In this document: piece after piece, positions 27,922 to 35,481 of the stretch | Layout: each line of letters starts with the position of its first letter | How positions within the stretch are numbered: the stretch's first letter is position 1 | From: an uncultured Caldilineaceae bacterium | Lineage (GTDB): Bacteria > Chloroflexota > Anaerolineae > Caldilineales > Caldilineaceae | Direction of reading: 5' to 3' | NCBI GenBank assembly: GCA_958295915.1 | Contig: OY282381.1 | Span: 2,936,722-3,000,721 of the forward strand | DNA: 64,000 nt | Position numbers and translations under genes: made by a program | The notes under the pieces: generated by a model | What the model was told of the DNA's origin: nothing | Database searches by the model: none | Seen by the model: the letters and a program-made list of their open reading frames with translations, nothing else

Positions 27922-28512
27922 TTACCTGTTCTCCTCTCCCGCCACACCCAACTCCATAGCTACATCTTTCATCGCATCCAGAACCCGCTGCACATGCTCA
28001 TCGAAGGGTTCGCCCAACTCCTCAATGAACTGGAGATTCTCTTTGCGGTCGATGGCTGCGGTGAAGCGCTTGTCCTTCCACTTTTTCCTGATGGATTTGA
28101 GCTTGACATTGCGCAGATCCCGATCGGGGCGCACGTACGCGCAGGCCAGAATCAGGCCGGTCAGTTCGTCACAGGCCAGCAGCGCTTTATCCAGCCTGGA
28201 TTCTCGCGGCACGCCGAGAAATGTAGCGTGGGCTTCGATTGCGTGGATGAAGGCCGGAGGATAGCCCTGTGTACGGAACAGGCGCAACTCCGTACGGGGA
28301 TGACCGTTTTCCTGATCATCCATATCGGGAAATCGCTCGTAGTCCAGATCGTGGAGCAGGCCTGTCAGACCCCAGAGCTCTTCATTCTCGCCATAATGAC
28401 GGGCATAGACGCGCATGGCTGCTTCTACCGCCAACATATGGCGGCGCAAGCCCTCCGCTTCGACCCATTCATGCAGTAGTTGTATGGCTTCTTGCCGGCT
28501 GGGAAGGGGCAT
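27922..28512 (-). CDS. HD-domain metal-dependent phosphohydrolase
   Basis: An HD superfamily hydrolase of 196 residues. The metal-binding residues are His in EGLRRHMLAVEA (about 25), the His-Asp pair in LTGLLHDLDYERFPD (about 54-55) and a later Asp in ALLACDELTGLI (about 115). HPRTELRLFRTQGYP is typical of the HDIG-type subfamily without other domains. Its start overlaps the 3' end of the upstream gene by 44 bases, so the two are likely coupled. Substrate (nucleotide or other phosphate ester) is unknown. Confidence 0.8.
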   Translation of the reverse strand: MPLPSRQEAIQLLHEWVEAEGLRRHMLAVEAAMRVYARHYGENEELWGLTGLLHDLDYERFPDMDDQENGHPRTELRLFRTQGYPPAFIHAIEAHATFLGVPRESRLDKALLACDELTGLILACAYVRPDRDLRNVKLKSIRKKWKDKRFTAAIDRKENLQFIEELGEPFDEHVQRVLDAMKDVAMELGVAGEENR

Positions 28513-29308
28513 CTCTGTTCCTTTTGTCCGTTGTTTTCTGTCCTCCGTCTGTAGGCGACGAAATTGTCACATCCCGCAGGCCGTAGACGATTTGGCGGCT
28601 GCCGGCAATGTTAGGATGTTCGCTGCCGTTGGCCCGGTCCCGCCAGAGGAGCCTGCCAACCGCACGCGCCCGGCGGAAGCTGTACCCAACGGCTTCGCTG
28701 AAGGGCGAACCGTTCAGCCATTTACGCAAAAAGAGACTGAGGCTCGGCTCCGGCAACCAGTTGACGCCCCAGGCGCCGCTGACCGCCTGCGCGCCCAGCG
28801 CCAGCCATATGGAGGCCAGGCTGGCGCCGTAGCAGTTGAGACCATACACTACGCGCAGATCGAGGAGAGAGGTATCTTGCGCACAGCGCGCAACCAAGGG
28901 ATTCAACACGGCCGCGTCTACAAATTCTCGCCCCTTGTAGCCCACCAGACATCGATCCTGGCCGTGAACCAGCAGAAGCTGGTCGACTGTATGGGTAACG
29001 CTCAGTTCGACAAGAGCGCGGACCAAATTCTCACCAGTGGCCTGGGCATCTTCCAGGATGGCGATGTGGTCGTAACGTCGGTGGGCGCCGAGGAGCCGCA
29101 GCAACAGTTTTGCGTATTCTTCCGTCGTCCAATCGATTGCCGCCATGGCCCAGCGGGGCAGATTCACGCCGTTGATATAGCCGACATTCTCCAGAAAAAC
29201 AACCAGCGCCAACGGTTTGCCGCCGGGCGGCGGCCTTGTAGGCTGTTGTGATGCCTTGCGAGGGCGCGCTCGGACATCGGATGTTTGAACGGTCTGCGCA
29301 AGATCCAT
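28469..29308 (-). CDS. Putative caspase-like (CD-clan) protein
   Basis: No family is certain. The core (about residues 30-215 of 279) alternates strands and helices in the order expected for caspase-fold peptidases: LALVVFLENVGYIN, YDHIAILEDAQATGENLVRA, then QLLLVHGQDRCLVGY with His-115 in a His-Gly motif, and LRVVYGLNCYGASLASIW with Cys-159 after a hydrophobic strand. The spacing fits a His/Cys dyad of the C14/CHAT type, but the usual DACRSG-like signature is replaced by LNCYGAS. The C-terminal 50 residues are polar. The start at 29308 is ten bases after the upstream small gene. It could also be an inactive relative. Confidence 0.45.
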   Translation of the reverse strand: MDLAQTVQTSDVRARPRKASQQPTRPPPGGKPLALVVFLENVGYINGVNLPRWAMAAIDWTTEEYAKLLLRLLGAHRRYDHIAILEDAQATGENLVRALVELSVTHTVDQLLLVHGQDRCLVGYKGREFVDAAVLNPLVARCAQDTSLLDLRVVYGLNCYGASLASIWLALGAQAVSGAWGVNWLPEPSLSLFLRKWLNGSPFSEAVGYSFRRARAVGRLLWRDRANGSEHPNIAGSRQIVYGLRDVTISSPTDGGQKTTDKRNRDAPSQPARSHTTTA

Positions 29309-29318
29309 GTCAGCCCAC

Positions 29319-29618
29319 TCAGAACTGCAAACGGCCGTTGGCGTCAACGACCCGAACATTGAAGTTCTCGACGAACGGTTCCAGACCGGCGATCAACTCT
29401 TGCCATTCCTGAGAGCGCAAGATACGCACGGCGTCTTCTTTGTCTTCGAGCAACCCACCACCGAGGATCTGAGGGGCTTCTCCCCACACAGTATACCAGG
29501 CGTCGCTGATGCGCAGGCCTAGCTGTGCCAGGCCTGGCCCCAGCGTTTGAACGACGTAACGCTGGCAGTCCTCTTCATGCCCTTCTCGCATATCATAACT
29601 CAGCAATACTTTGACCAT
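29319..29618 (-). CDS. Small protein, possible dimeric alpha-beta barrel fold
   Basis: A 99-residue soluble protein with the layout beta (VKVLLSYDM), helix (HEEDCQRYVVQTLGPGLAQL), beta (ISDAWYTVWG), beta (ILGGGLLED), helix (AVRILRSQEWQELIAGLEPF) and beta (NFNVRVV). This resembles ferredoxin-like dimeric barrels such as EthD or Dabb proteins. No catalytic residues are evident. It is the first gene of a three-gene minus-strand group with the caspase-like and HD proteins. Function unknown. Confidence 0.55.
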   Translation of the reverse strand: MVKVLLSYDMREGHEEDCQRYVVQTLGPGLAQLGLRISDAWYTVWGEAPQILGGGLLEDKEDAVRILRSQEWQELIAGLEPFVENFNVRVVDANGRLQF

Positions 29619-29742
29619 ACCATCGTCCTCAGGGGCGGGACCATCTTCCCGCGGCGTTCGGTCTGTGTATCCAATTCCGACCTCTAGTATAGCATAGACG
29701 AATCACACAGCGCACAGCAAGAACGTTCCCAGAAGTGGCGTG

Positions 29743-31047
29743 TCAATCCGTGGCGAGGGAGAGGACGGTATGCAGCCGCACTTCGGCCTGACGGCGGAAG
29801 GTTTCGACACTGATAGAACGAAAAAGCCAGACCGCCAGCAACAGTCCGGCGATCTCCAGGCTGAAGACGGCGACATACCCCATCAGCGGGTTGCCCGTCA
29901 GCCAGAAGAACAGATCCCACAGCAGGCCGCTGATGACATGGCCGACCGCCTGACCGGCAAAATTCGCCACACCCCAGGCGCCAATGTAGAGGCCGGCGGC
30001 CTGGGGCACGGTCATGTCCAGCATAAAGCTAAGATTGCTGACGGTCATCAGGCCGCCGCCCAGCCCCAACAAAAGCACAGCGCCCATAAACAGGCCCGTT
30101 TGCCCGAGAAAACCAGTGGTGATGATCAGCGCGAAGGCCAGCGCGGTCACGTAGGCGCCCACATTGGCGCTGGCCTTCTTCCCCCAGCGCTTCACCAACA
30201 GCAGCCCGCTCAAAAGCGTCACAAATACACCCACCCCCCAAATCGATGCCAGGCGGGATGTGGCGGCGACGGACATACCCAATGCCTGGGCGCCGAAGGG
30301 TTCCAACAACACGTCCTGCGCGTGGATGCTGATCAGCACGAGCACCAGATATCCGAAAAAACGACGGGCTTCTGGATTCAGCGCCAGCAGACGCACTATC
30401 TGCATTGGATCATCGGCGCTGTGGGCAGGCAGGGCGTTTCTTGCGGAAGCCCGGGGTTCAATGCGGTAGCTGCCCACCAACACAAGGACGACGGATACGA
30501 ACCAGATCACGCCGAAGGCTCCGTAGAGAGCCTCCTGAGAAAAGGTTTCCAATAGATGGGAGAGCCCCAAACTGGTCGCGATCGTCGCCAGGATCATCGC
30601 TGTCCACATTATGCTGATCACCCGACTACGCTCCTCTTCGTCAGCCAGATCGGCGACGAGGGAGAGATAGCTGACCGAGGCCGCATTGATACCCGCGCCC
30701 CACAAGCTGAAAACGACGGCCGCGCCCCAAAGACCCAGCACAAAGTTGTCGGCCAACAGGTAGGCGACATGGACAGTGAAGTAACTGCCGGTTGCGGCCA
30801 GCAGCCCGCCGAGGAGAATCCAGGGAGTGCGGTGGTAATCAGCGGCGGAATGCCGATCCGACCAATTGCCCAATAGAACTTGCAGAGGGGAAAGCAGATA
30901 CGGTAACGCGACCAGAACGGACACCAGCAGCACAGACATCTGCAGATCGGCGATCATCACGCGATTGAGTGTACTGGTGATCGGCACAACCGTGATCGAT
31001 ACCCCCATATGCACGAGGGCGAGTTGCGCAAGAATCCGATTGTTCAT
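29743..31047 (-). CDS. BCD-family (PucC/LhaA-like) MFS transporter
   Basis: A 12-helix major facilitator protein of the BCD group (TC 2.A.1.41), best known from PucC and LhaA, which help assemble bacteriochlorophyll antenna complexes. The start VHMGVSITVVPITSTLNRVM carries the conserved LNR motif of this group. LGNWSDRHSAADYHRTPWI is the loop 2-3 signature, and GLGGGLMTVSNLSFMLDMT marks the second half. The ATG at 31047 is used. No photosynthesis gene is present in the window. BCD members also occur in non-phototrophic Chloroflexota (family knowledge), so a different substrate is likely. Confidence 0.75.
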   Translation of the reverse strand: MNNRILAQLALVHMGVSITVVPITSTLNRVMIADLQMSVLLVSVLVALPYLLSPLQVLLGNWSDRHSAADYHRTPWILLGGLLAATGSYFTVHVAYLLADNFVLGLWGAAVVFSLWGAGINAASVSYLSLVADLADEEERSRVISIMWTAMILATIATSLGLSHLLETFSQEALYGAFGVIWFVSVVLVLVGSYRIEPRASARNALPAHSADDPMQIVRLLALNPEARRFFGYLVLVLISIHAQDVLLEPFGAQALGMSVAATSRLASIWGVGVFVTLLSGLLLVKRWGKKASANVGAYVTALAFALIITTGFLGQTGLFMGAVLLLGLGGGLMTVSNLSFMLDMTVPQAAGLYIGAWGVANFAGQAVGHVISGLLWDLFFWLTGNPLMGYVAVFSLEIAGLLLAVWLFRSISVETFRRQAEVRLHTVLSLATD

Positions 31048-31204
31048 CCACAAAGCGTATCATACAATTTCTCAGACTTCCAACAATCCGCCCGCGCCGG
31101 TATACCGTTTGATTGACGGGGTGGGCACGTGAATGATAGACTTTTGCTCGTGACATTGAATCATGGCGCCCGCGCATTGCGCGCTCATCTTTACAGGAGG
31201 AGTT

Positions 31205-31894
31205 GTGACTGCCGCAACCGGTAGCTCCAGTTCCCAGTCTGTTCCCGGCATCGATCTTGCCGGCAGCGTTCCTGTTTTCGGCAGACGGCCCAGCAGCCAG
31301 TTGATTGACGGTGAATCTTTCACCGATTTCAGCCGGAAACGGCTTATCTTTGGCGCGTTCACACAGCCTGGCCAGACGCATGTGTACCGGGTGGATTGCA
31401 AGGCCGGCGAACGTCTGCGGGCCCAGATGTTCGTGCCTGTTCTGCCCCGAGGCGGCGCAGTGTTGCCAGCTTTTGCGATCGTCGCGCAGAGCCTGCCGTA
31501 TAGCGCGGACACGCAAAAAGTGCCGCTGGAACTGCCCCAGGGCTACAGCGCCATCGTCGCGCCGCCGCCGAGCGAACTTCTGCAACCGGTGAAGGATGTT
31601 CTGACCCGAGTGTATTACTACCCCGGCCCCCTGATCGACACTCGTACCCTTGTGGGCGGGCGCTGCTATCTGGTGGTGTGGATCCCTCATAACCACATGG
31701 GCAAATATGTGATCTCAATCGGTCATCGTTGGCCCCTGCGCTGGAGCTATTGGGCCCAGTTGCCCTTATACTGGTGGCAGATTCGGGGCTGGTTCGGTCT
31801 GAGCAGGGCCGCCGCCTATTATCTGCTGGCGGCGCTGACAGCCGCCGCCATTTGGCGACGCGCCGGGCTCTCCCGGCGCAGCGTCGCCAAGTGA
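31205..31894 (+). CDS. Hypothetical protein with C-terminal membrane segment
   Basis: Function not recognised. From the GTG at 31205, with a strong aggaggag ribosome binding site a few bases before it, the product is 229 residues. The N-terminal region is Ser/Gly-rich. A beta-rich domain (about 25-150) includes GAFTQPGQTHVYRVDCKAGE and RLRAQMFVPVLPRGG, reminiscent of extracellular PPC/jelly-roll-like modules. A hydrophobic segment near residues 205-220 (AAYYLLAALTAAAIW) would anchor it. There is no clear N-terminal signal peptide, so topology is uncertain. It lies divergently from the BCD transporter and before arsA. Confidence 0.5.
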   Translation: MTAATGSSSSQSVPGIDLAGSVPVFGRRPSSQLIDGESFTDFSRKRLIFGAFTQPGQTHVYRVDCKAGERLRAQMFVPVLPRGGAVLPAFAIVAQSLPYSADTQKVPLELPQGYSAIVAPPPSELLQPVKDVLTRVYYYPGPLIDTRTLVGGRCYLVVWIPHNHMGKYVISIGHRWPLRWSYWAQLPLYWWQIRGWFGLSRAAAYYLLAALTAAAIWRRAGLSRRSVAK

Positions 31895-31999
31895 GGTGGA
31901 GATCGGCCCACCGGCGCAGTCCGAGAATCCACTGACTGAGCGGACGGGTCTGCTATCTCCGGCAGATGGAGATTCAGACCCCCTATTCCTGAAGGCGGT

Positions 32000-32033
32000 G
32001 TTGAATGCGCCCTTGCTCGAAAAGGGCGCAATG
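32000..32033. repeat. Family A hairpin repeat upstream of arsA
   Basis: gttgaatgcgcccttgctcg followed by aaaagggcgcaatg has arms changed together (gcgccctt with aagggcgc), so the stem is kept. This is a compensated variant. Confidence 0.65.
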
Positions 32034-32046
32034 ACAGAGGGATTTC

Positions 32047-33159
32047 GTGCGCATACTTCTCTATTTGGGCAAAGGCGGCGTTGGCAAAACCACGATGGCG
32101 GCGGCAACCGCTCTACACTGTGCGCAGATGGGTTACCGTACACTTGTCGTCAGCACAGACATCGCCCACAGCCTGGCAGACAGCCTGGATACGCCATTGC
32201 AAGGCGTACCGACAGAAGTAGCCGCCAATCTGTTTGCCCAGGAAATAAACGTTTTGGACGAAGTGCAGAAACACTGGGGCACGTTACAGGGCTACATGGG
32301 CAAGATTCTGCGTAAGCAGGGCATGAGCAGAACGATTGCCGATGAGCTGGCGATCATTCCGGGCATGGAGGAGATCGTCAGCTTGTTGCACATCTACCGC
32401 AACGCAGCCAACCATGAATTCGACCGGATGATCGTAGATGCCGCGCCCACCGGCGAAACGATGCGCCTGCTGGCAATGCCGGAGACCTTCCAGTGGTATG
32501 TGGAACGCTTCTTCGGGTGGGGCGACACCGCCATCCGTCTGACCGGTGGGCTGTTGCGGCGGCTGATGCCGGAGAGAGACGCGCTGGCCCGCCTGCCCAA
32601 ACTGGTGGATGACGTAAAGGAGTTGCAACTGGTACTGAGCGATCCCAAGACCACCAGCTACCGGGTGGTGATCAATCCGGAAAAAATGGTCATCAAAGAG
32701 GGCGCGCGGGCAGTAACCTATCTGTCCCTCTTCGGATGTCCGGTGGATGCGGTGGTGGTCAACCGTATTTTGCCGGGCATCATAGCCGATGGGGCCGGCA
32801 AAGCAACCATCTCTGCACCGAGCGGCGATCCGTATCTGCGCCAGCTTCAGGAGATTCAGGCTCACTATCTGGCTGAAATCGAGCGGGATTTTTATCCTCT
32901 GCCGATTCTATACAGCACTTGGCGCAGTGAGGAGATGATCGGCCTGGCCCGGTTGCGTTCGTTGGCGGACGAGCTGTACGGGCAGATGGATCCCGGCGAG
33001 GTGATGTTTGTAGGTCAGGCTCAGGAGATCGAGGAACAGGGCGATGATTTCATCCTCAAACTGCCCCTGCCGCACATCGAGCTGGAGAAGATACGTCTGA
33101 CGAAACGGGGCGATGAACTTTTCATCACTATCGGCAACTTTAAGGAATTATATACTTAA
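32047..33159 (+). pseudogene. ArsA/Get3-family ATPase, 5' part, split by a tnpB element
   Basis: A deviant Walker A ATPase of the ArsA/Get3 family. [17 protein letters not shown] is the P-loop (residues 7-22), [15 protein letters not shown] the switch I region, [18 protein letters not shown] switch II (about 127-144), and [14 protein letters not shown] an A-loop-adjacent segment. A C-terminal alpha-crystallin-like region ([19 protein letters not shown]) follows. Codon 366 (Lys, 33142-33144) is where the inserted element begins, and the frame stops at 33157-33159 inside the left terminus. The original last 41 codons lie at 34595-34717. The predicted intact protein is 406 residues. The start is GTG at 32047. 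The truncated form lacks only the end of the C-terminal domain, so it may still be functional. Confidence 0.85.
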
Positions 33160-33168
33160 CTGCACAAG
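33143..33168 (+). repeat. Left terminal inverted repeat, copy 1
   Basis: 26 bases; the first base is A where the other three termini imply G, and the remaining 25 bases are a perfect complement of 34562-34587. The inner part also folds on itself (tactt, aactgcac, aagta). Confidence 0.9.
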
Positions 33169-33244
33169 TAAGATTATCGTATGTTGAAGTTGCGTTGGGT
33201 GAGCATATGTGCTATTGTGGTATGATGGGGCACTCAAAAAAATG

Positions 33245-33328
33245 GAACGCGGGTGGGAATTCAGATCCCGCGCAGCCTTTCTTAAAGGCTGAGAATTATG
33301 TACTTAACTGCGTACGTACATAATTCCC
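33245..33328 (+). repeat. Right-end-like block embedded in the left end of copy 1
   Basis: From gaacgcgggtgggaatt to acataattccc this block matches the element's right end (34510-34587), including the gcggg/cccgc stem, the cagcc/ggctg hairpin and a terminus. Its cagcctt/aaggctg stem differs in sequence from both true right ends but still pairs. Copy 2 lacks it. Confidence 0.75.
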
Positions 33329-33354
33329 AACAAGAGGAGCTGTTCCATAAAAAA

Positions 33355-33383
33355 AGCCCGTCAGTGCGGGAACACTACGGGCT
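33355..33383 (+). promoter_or_regulatory. Conserved hairpin just before tnpB start, copy 1
   Basis: agcccgt pairs with acgggct and an inner agtg with cact. It ends 22 bases before the ATG. Copy 2 (47468-47495) keeps the stems while the loop differs (cgggaa versus ttggcg), which points to selection on the fold, perhaps control of translation. Confidence 0.55.
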
Positions 33384-33405
33384 GCGACCCACAAGGTGAT
33401 GGCTT

Positions 33406-34551
33406 ATGGATACTCCCCAGACTACCACAACTCACAAAACATATCAAGAACGAGGCTACTGTTCGCGCCCTGGCTATGCTCGCATTCGCGAAGTATTGCG
33501 TGCTTGCTGCTGGCTATACAACCACTCTCTGGAGCAGCGCAAGAATACCTATCTCACTTGTGGCAAAGGTATGACCTTGTATACGCAGATGAAGGGACTG
33601 ACCCAACTGCGGAAGGAACAACAGTTCTGGCGAGATATAGGATTACCAGTTGCCCGCGGGGTGTTAGTGAGAGTAGACCGGGCATTCAAGGCCTTCTTCC
33701 GTAGGGTGAAAGCTGGGGAAAAGCCGGGCTATCCACGCTTCAAGCCGCATCAGCGCTATCAGTGCCTTGAGTTGGCAAGCGTTACAGCGGGCATGGTGAA
33801 GGGCAATTGTATCAAGGTAAAAGGATTGCCCGCTATCAGGATACGCCCCCATCGTGCATTGCCAGAAGGTAGACAACTGAAAGCCTTGCGGCTCGTGATG
33901 CACGGACGTATCCTGACAGTTGACCTGGTATATGAAGAGGAACAGAACATCCTGGCGCCTGTGGATACTGTGGTAGGTATCGATGTGGGCGTACACGAAC
34001 GCATGACCTTCAGCGATGGGAAGACAGTTTCCCGGCGTGTACTTGACAGAAGCAGGGAAACAAGTCTGCAACAGGCGATTTCCACAAAGAAGAAAGGAAG
34101 TAACAGACGGCGAAAGGCAATAGCTACGTATGCCCGCGAGAAACGTAGGAATGCAGTACGCAATCGCAATGAATGCCATCAGTTGACCACTGCTATCGTG
34201 CGAAACTATCAGAAGATAGCGATCGAAAAGCTGGCCATACAGAACATGTCTCGACGTGGCGGCAATCGTAAACGTGGCTTGAATCGCAGTATGATGGAAC
34301 AGACTTGGGGCATACTATTTCAACAGTTGCGCTACAAGGCAGAATGGGCCGGTAGACAATTCATTGAAGTGGACCCCAGGAACACATCCAAGACCTGTTC
34401 CCATTGTGGTGAAGTAAGGAAAGAGAAGCTGGCGGACTATCGGACCTTTGTATGCCTCTCGTGCCGGCATACGGAAGACCGGGATCTGAACGCCGCTAAA
34501 AATATTCAGGAACGCGGGTGGGAATTTCCCGCACAGCCGAAAGCTGGCTGA
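33406..34551 (+). CDS. tnpB: TnpB, RNA-guided RuvC nuclease (OrfB family), copy 1
   Basis: A 381-residue TnpB protein, ancestor-type of Cas12 nucleases. The N-terminal helix-turn-helix OrfB domain includes VLRACCWLYNHSLEQRKNTY. The RuvC active-site acids appear intact: Asp-193 in GIDVGVHERMTF, Glu-274 in IAIEKLAIQN and Asp-360 in EDRDLNAAKNI. The zinc finger uses Cys-331, Cys-334, Cys-350 and Cys-353. The last codons (GWEFPAQPKAG) overlap the structured right end, as in elements where the guide RNA scaffold overlaps the tnpB 3' end. The ATG at 33406 follows a weak aaggtgat. No Y1 or serine transposase accompanies it. Confidence 0.92.
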   Translation: MDTPQTTTTHKTYQERGYCSRPGYARIREVLRACCWLYNHSLEQRKNTYLTCGKGMTLYTQMKGLTQLRKEQQFWRDIGLPVARGVLVRVDRAFKAFFRRVKAGEKPGYPRFKPHQRYQCLELASVTAGMVKGNCIKVKGLPAIRIRPHRALPEGRQLKALRLVMHGRILTVDLVYEEEQNILAPVDTVVGIDVGVHERMTFSDGKTVSRRVLDRSRETSLQQAISTKKKGSNRRRKAIATYAREKRRNAVRNRNECHQLTTAIVRNYQKIAIEKLAIQNMSRRGGNRKRGLNRSMMEQTWGILFQQLRYKAEWAGRQFIEVDPRNTSKTCSHCGEVRKEKLADYRTFVCLSCRHTEDRDLNAAKNIQERGWEFPAQPKAG

Positions 34552-34587
34552 GAAAGATATACTTGTGCAGTTAAGTATATAATTCCC
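34510..34587 (+). ncRNA. Predicted guide-RNA (omega/reRNA-like) scaffold at right end, copy 1
   Basis: The segment holds hairpin I (gcggg/cccgc, 34514-34532), hairpin II (cagcc, loop, ggctg, 34534-34550) and a terminal hairpin (tatactt/aagtata). Hairpin II reads cagccgac/gtcggctg in copy 2 and cagcctt/aaggctg in the embedded block, so base pairs change together. By analogy with TnpB systems the guide would be the sequence after 34587, here arsA. Transcription is not shown. Confidence 0.5.
34562..34587 (-). repeat. Right terminal inverted repeat, copy 1
   Basis: Complement of 33143-33168 at 25 of 26 positions and identical to the right terminus of copy 2 (48738-48763). It is directly followed by the target duplication caacttta. 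Confidence 0.9.
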
Positions 34588-34720
34588 CAACTTTAAGCGA
34601 GACTATCTGCTGCCATCGGTCCTGGCGCGGCGGGATGCCAGCGGCGCGGTCTTTGCCGGGGGTGTCCTACACATTCGCTTTCCTGCCAGACAACCCGACG
34701 CGTCCGCGCAGACAGTGTAG
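34588..34720 (+). pseudogene. ArsA/Get3-family ATPase, displaced 3' end
   Basis: Starting with the duplicated target caacttta, the frame reads [18 protein letters not shown] and continues to [18 protein letters not shown] before a TAG at 34718-34720. This is the expected end of the ArsA alpha-crystallin-like domain (GNFKR, LLP, then a final beta strand). Rejoining codon 366 to this piece restores a 406-residue protein with no other change. The piece has no start codon of its own. Confidence 0.85.
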
Positions 34721-34771
34721 ACGCAGACAGTGTAGAAAAGACATCAACCCATCAGGATACCTCGAAAGCGT

Positions 34772-35407
34772 ATGGGATTGGAAAATCTTCTAGTGCGATG
34801 TGTGGGTATCACTGTCGGCGCACAGATTGGCGCACGGGTCGCTCACCGTATCCGCCCCCGTCCCTTCCCCCCGTCGTTGAGGAATCTGCTCGATCACCCG
34901 GCGCGCATGAAATATCGAGATCCGGTAGCCACGCTGGGGCCGTTCGGTTTGGGGCCCGGCCAAACCGTGCTGGATTTGGGATGCGGCACGGGCACATTTA
35001 CTGTCGAAATGGCGCGTCAAGCAGGCCGTGAAGGGAGGGTGCACGCGGTCGATATGCAGGCGGCGATGATCGATATAGCCAGGGCCAGAGTCGATGAGGC
35101 CGGCTATGCCCGCCGCGTTCATTTTCATCACTGCGGCGCCTACCGTATGCCACTGGAGAGAAATAGCGTGGATGTCGCCGTTCTGATCACCACGCTTTCC
35201 GAGATGCCTCAGCCCCTTTTCGCCCTGGAAGAACTGCGCCGAGTGCTCAAACCGGGCGGCCGTCTGGCCATCAGCGAAGAGATGCCCCACACTGGATATC
35301 TCCCGGAGCGAATCATCCGGGGCTGGTTGCGAGAAGTGGGTTTCCGCTACGGCGGCCTGCGGGGCGCCCCGTTCTGCTACAGCCTGCTGTATTTCAATGA
35401 CGAATAG
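34772..35407 (+). CDS. Class I SAM-dependent methyltransferase (UbiE/Methyltransf_11 type)
   Basis: A 211-residue methyltransferase. A short N-terminal hydrophobic segment (about 5-22) precedes NLLDHPARMKYRDPV. SAM motif I VLDLGCGTGTFTVEMA is at about residues 66-81, motif II HAVDMQAAMIDIA follows, motif IV is VDVAVLITTLSEMP and motif VI is LKPGGRLAISEEMP. It resembles the UbiE/arsenite-methyltransferase-like group but lacks conserved cysteines expected for ArsM. The neighbour is the interrupted ArsA ATPase. Substrate unknown. Confidence 0.75.
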   Translation: MGLENLLVRCVGITVGAQIGARVAHRIRPRPFPPSLRNLLDHPARMKYRDPVATLGPFGLGPGQTVLDLGCGTGTFTVEMARQAGREGRVHAVDMQAAMIDIARARVDEAGYARRVHFHHCGAYRMPLERNSVDVAVLITTLSEMPQPLFALEELRRVLKPGGRLAISEEMPHTGYLPERIIRGWLREVGFRYGGLRGAPFCYSLLYFNDE

Positions 35408-35481
35408 CCGAGTCGCTCCGCAGCTATTGGAACATTTCTTCCTGTGGAGCGCCCGGCAATTCTGCTATACTTTTCACAGAT

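Larger units (their letters stand above)
33143..34587 (+). mobile_element. tnpB-carrying insertion element, copy 1 (inside arsA)
   Basis: A 1445-bp element with 26-base inverted termini: the left starts AGGAATTATATACTTAAC and the right ends GTTAAGTATATAATTCCC, complementary except the first base. It is flanked by the 8-base direct repeat caacttta (33135-33142 and 34588-34595). It carries one gene, tnpB, and no transposase of any other kind. The insertion splits arsA. Copy 2 at 47372-48763 has the same termini. The left 190 bases also contain a block resembling the element's own right end (33245-33328). Confidence 0.9.

Noticed and set aside
31205..31894. Secreted protein with N-terminal signal peptide
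   Set aside because: From the GTG with the strong ribosome binding site the N-terminus is Ser/Gly-rich and not hydrophobic; only the C-terminal segment could cross the membrane.
33143..34587. Standard IS200/IS605 element
   Set aside because: No Y1 transposase gene; inverted termini and an 8-bp target duplication contradict the single-strand transposition mode of that family.
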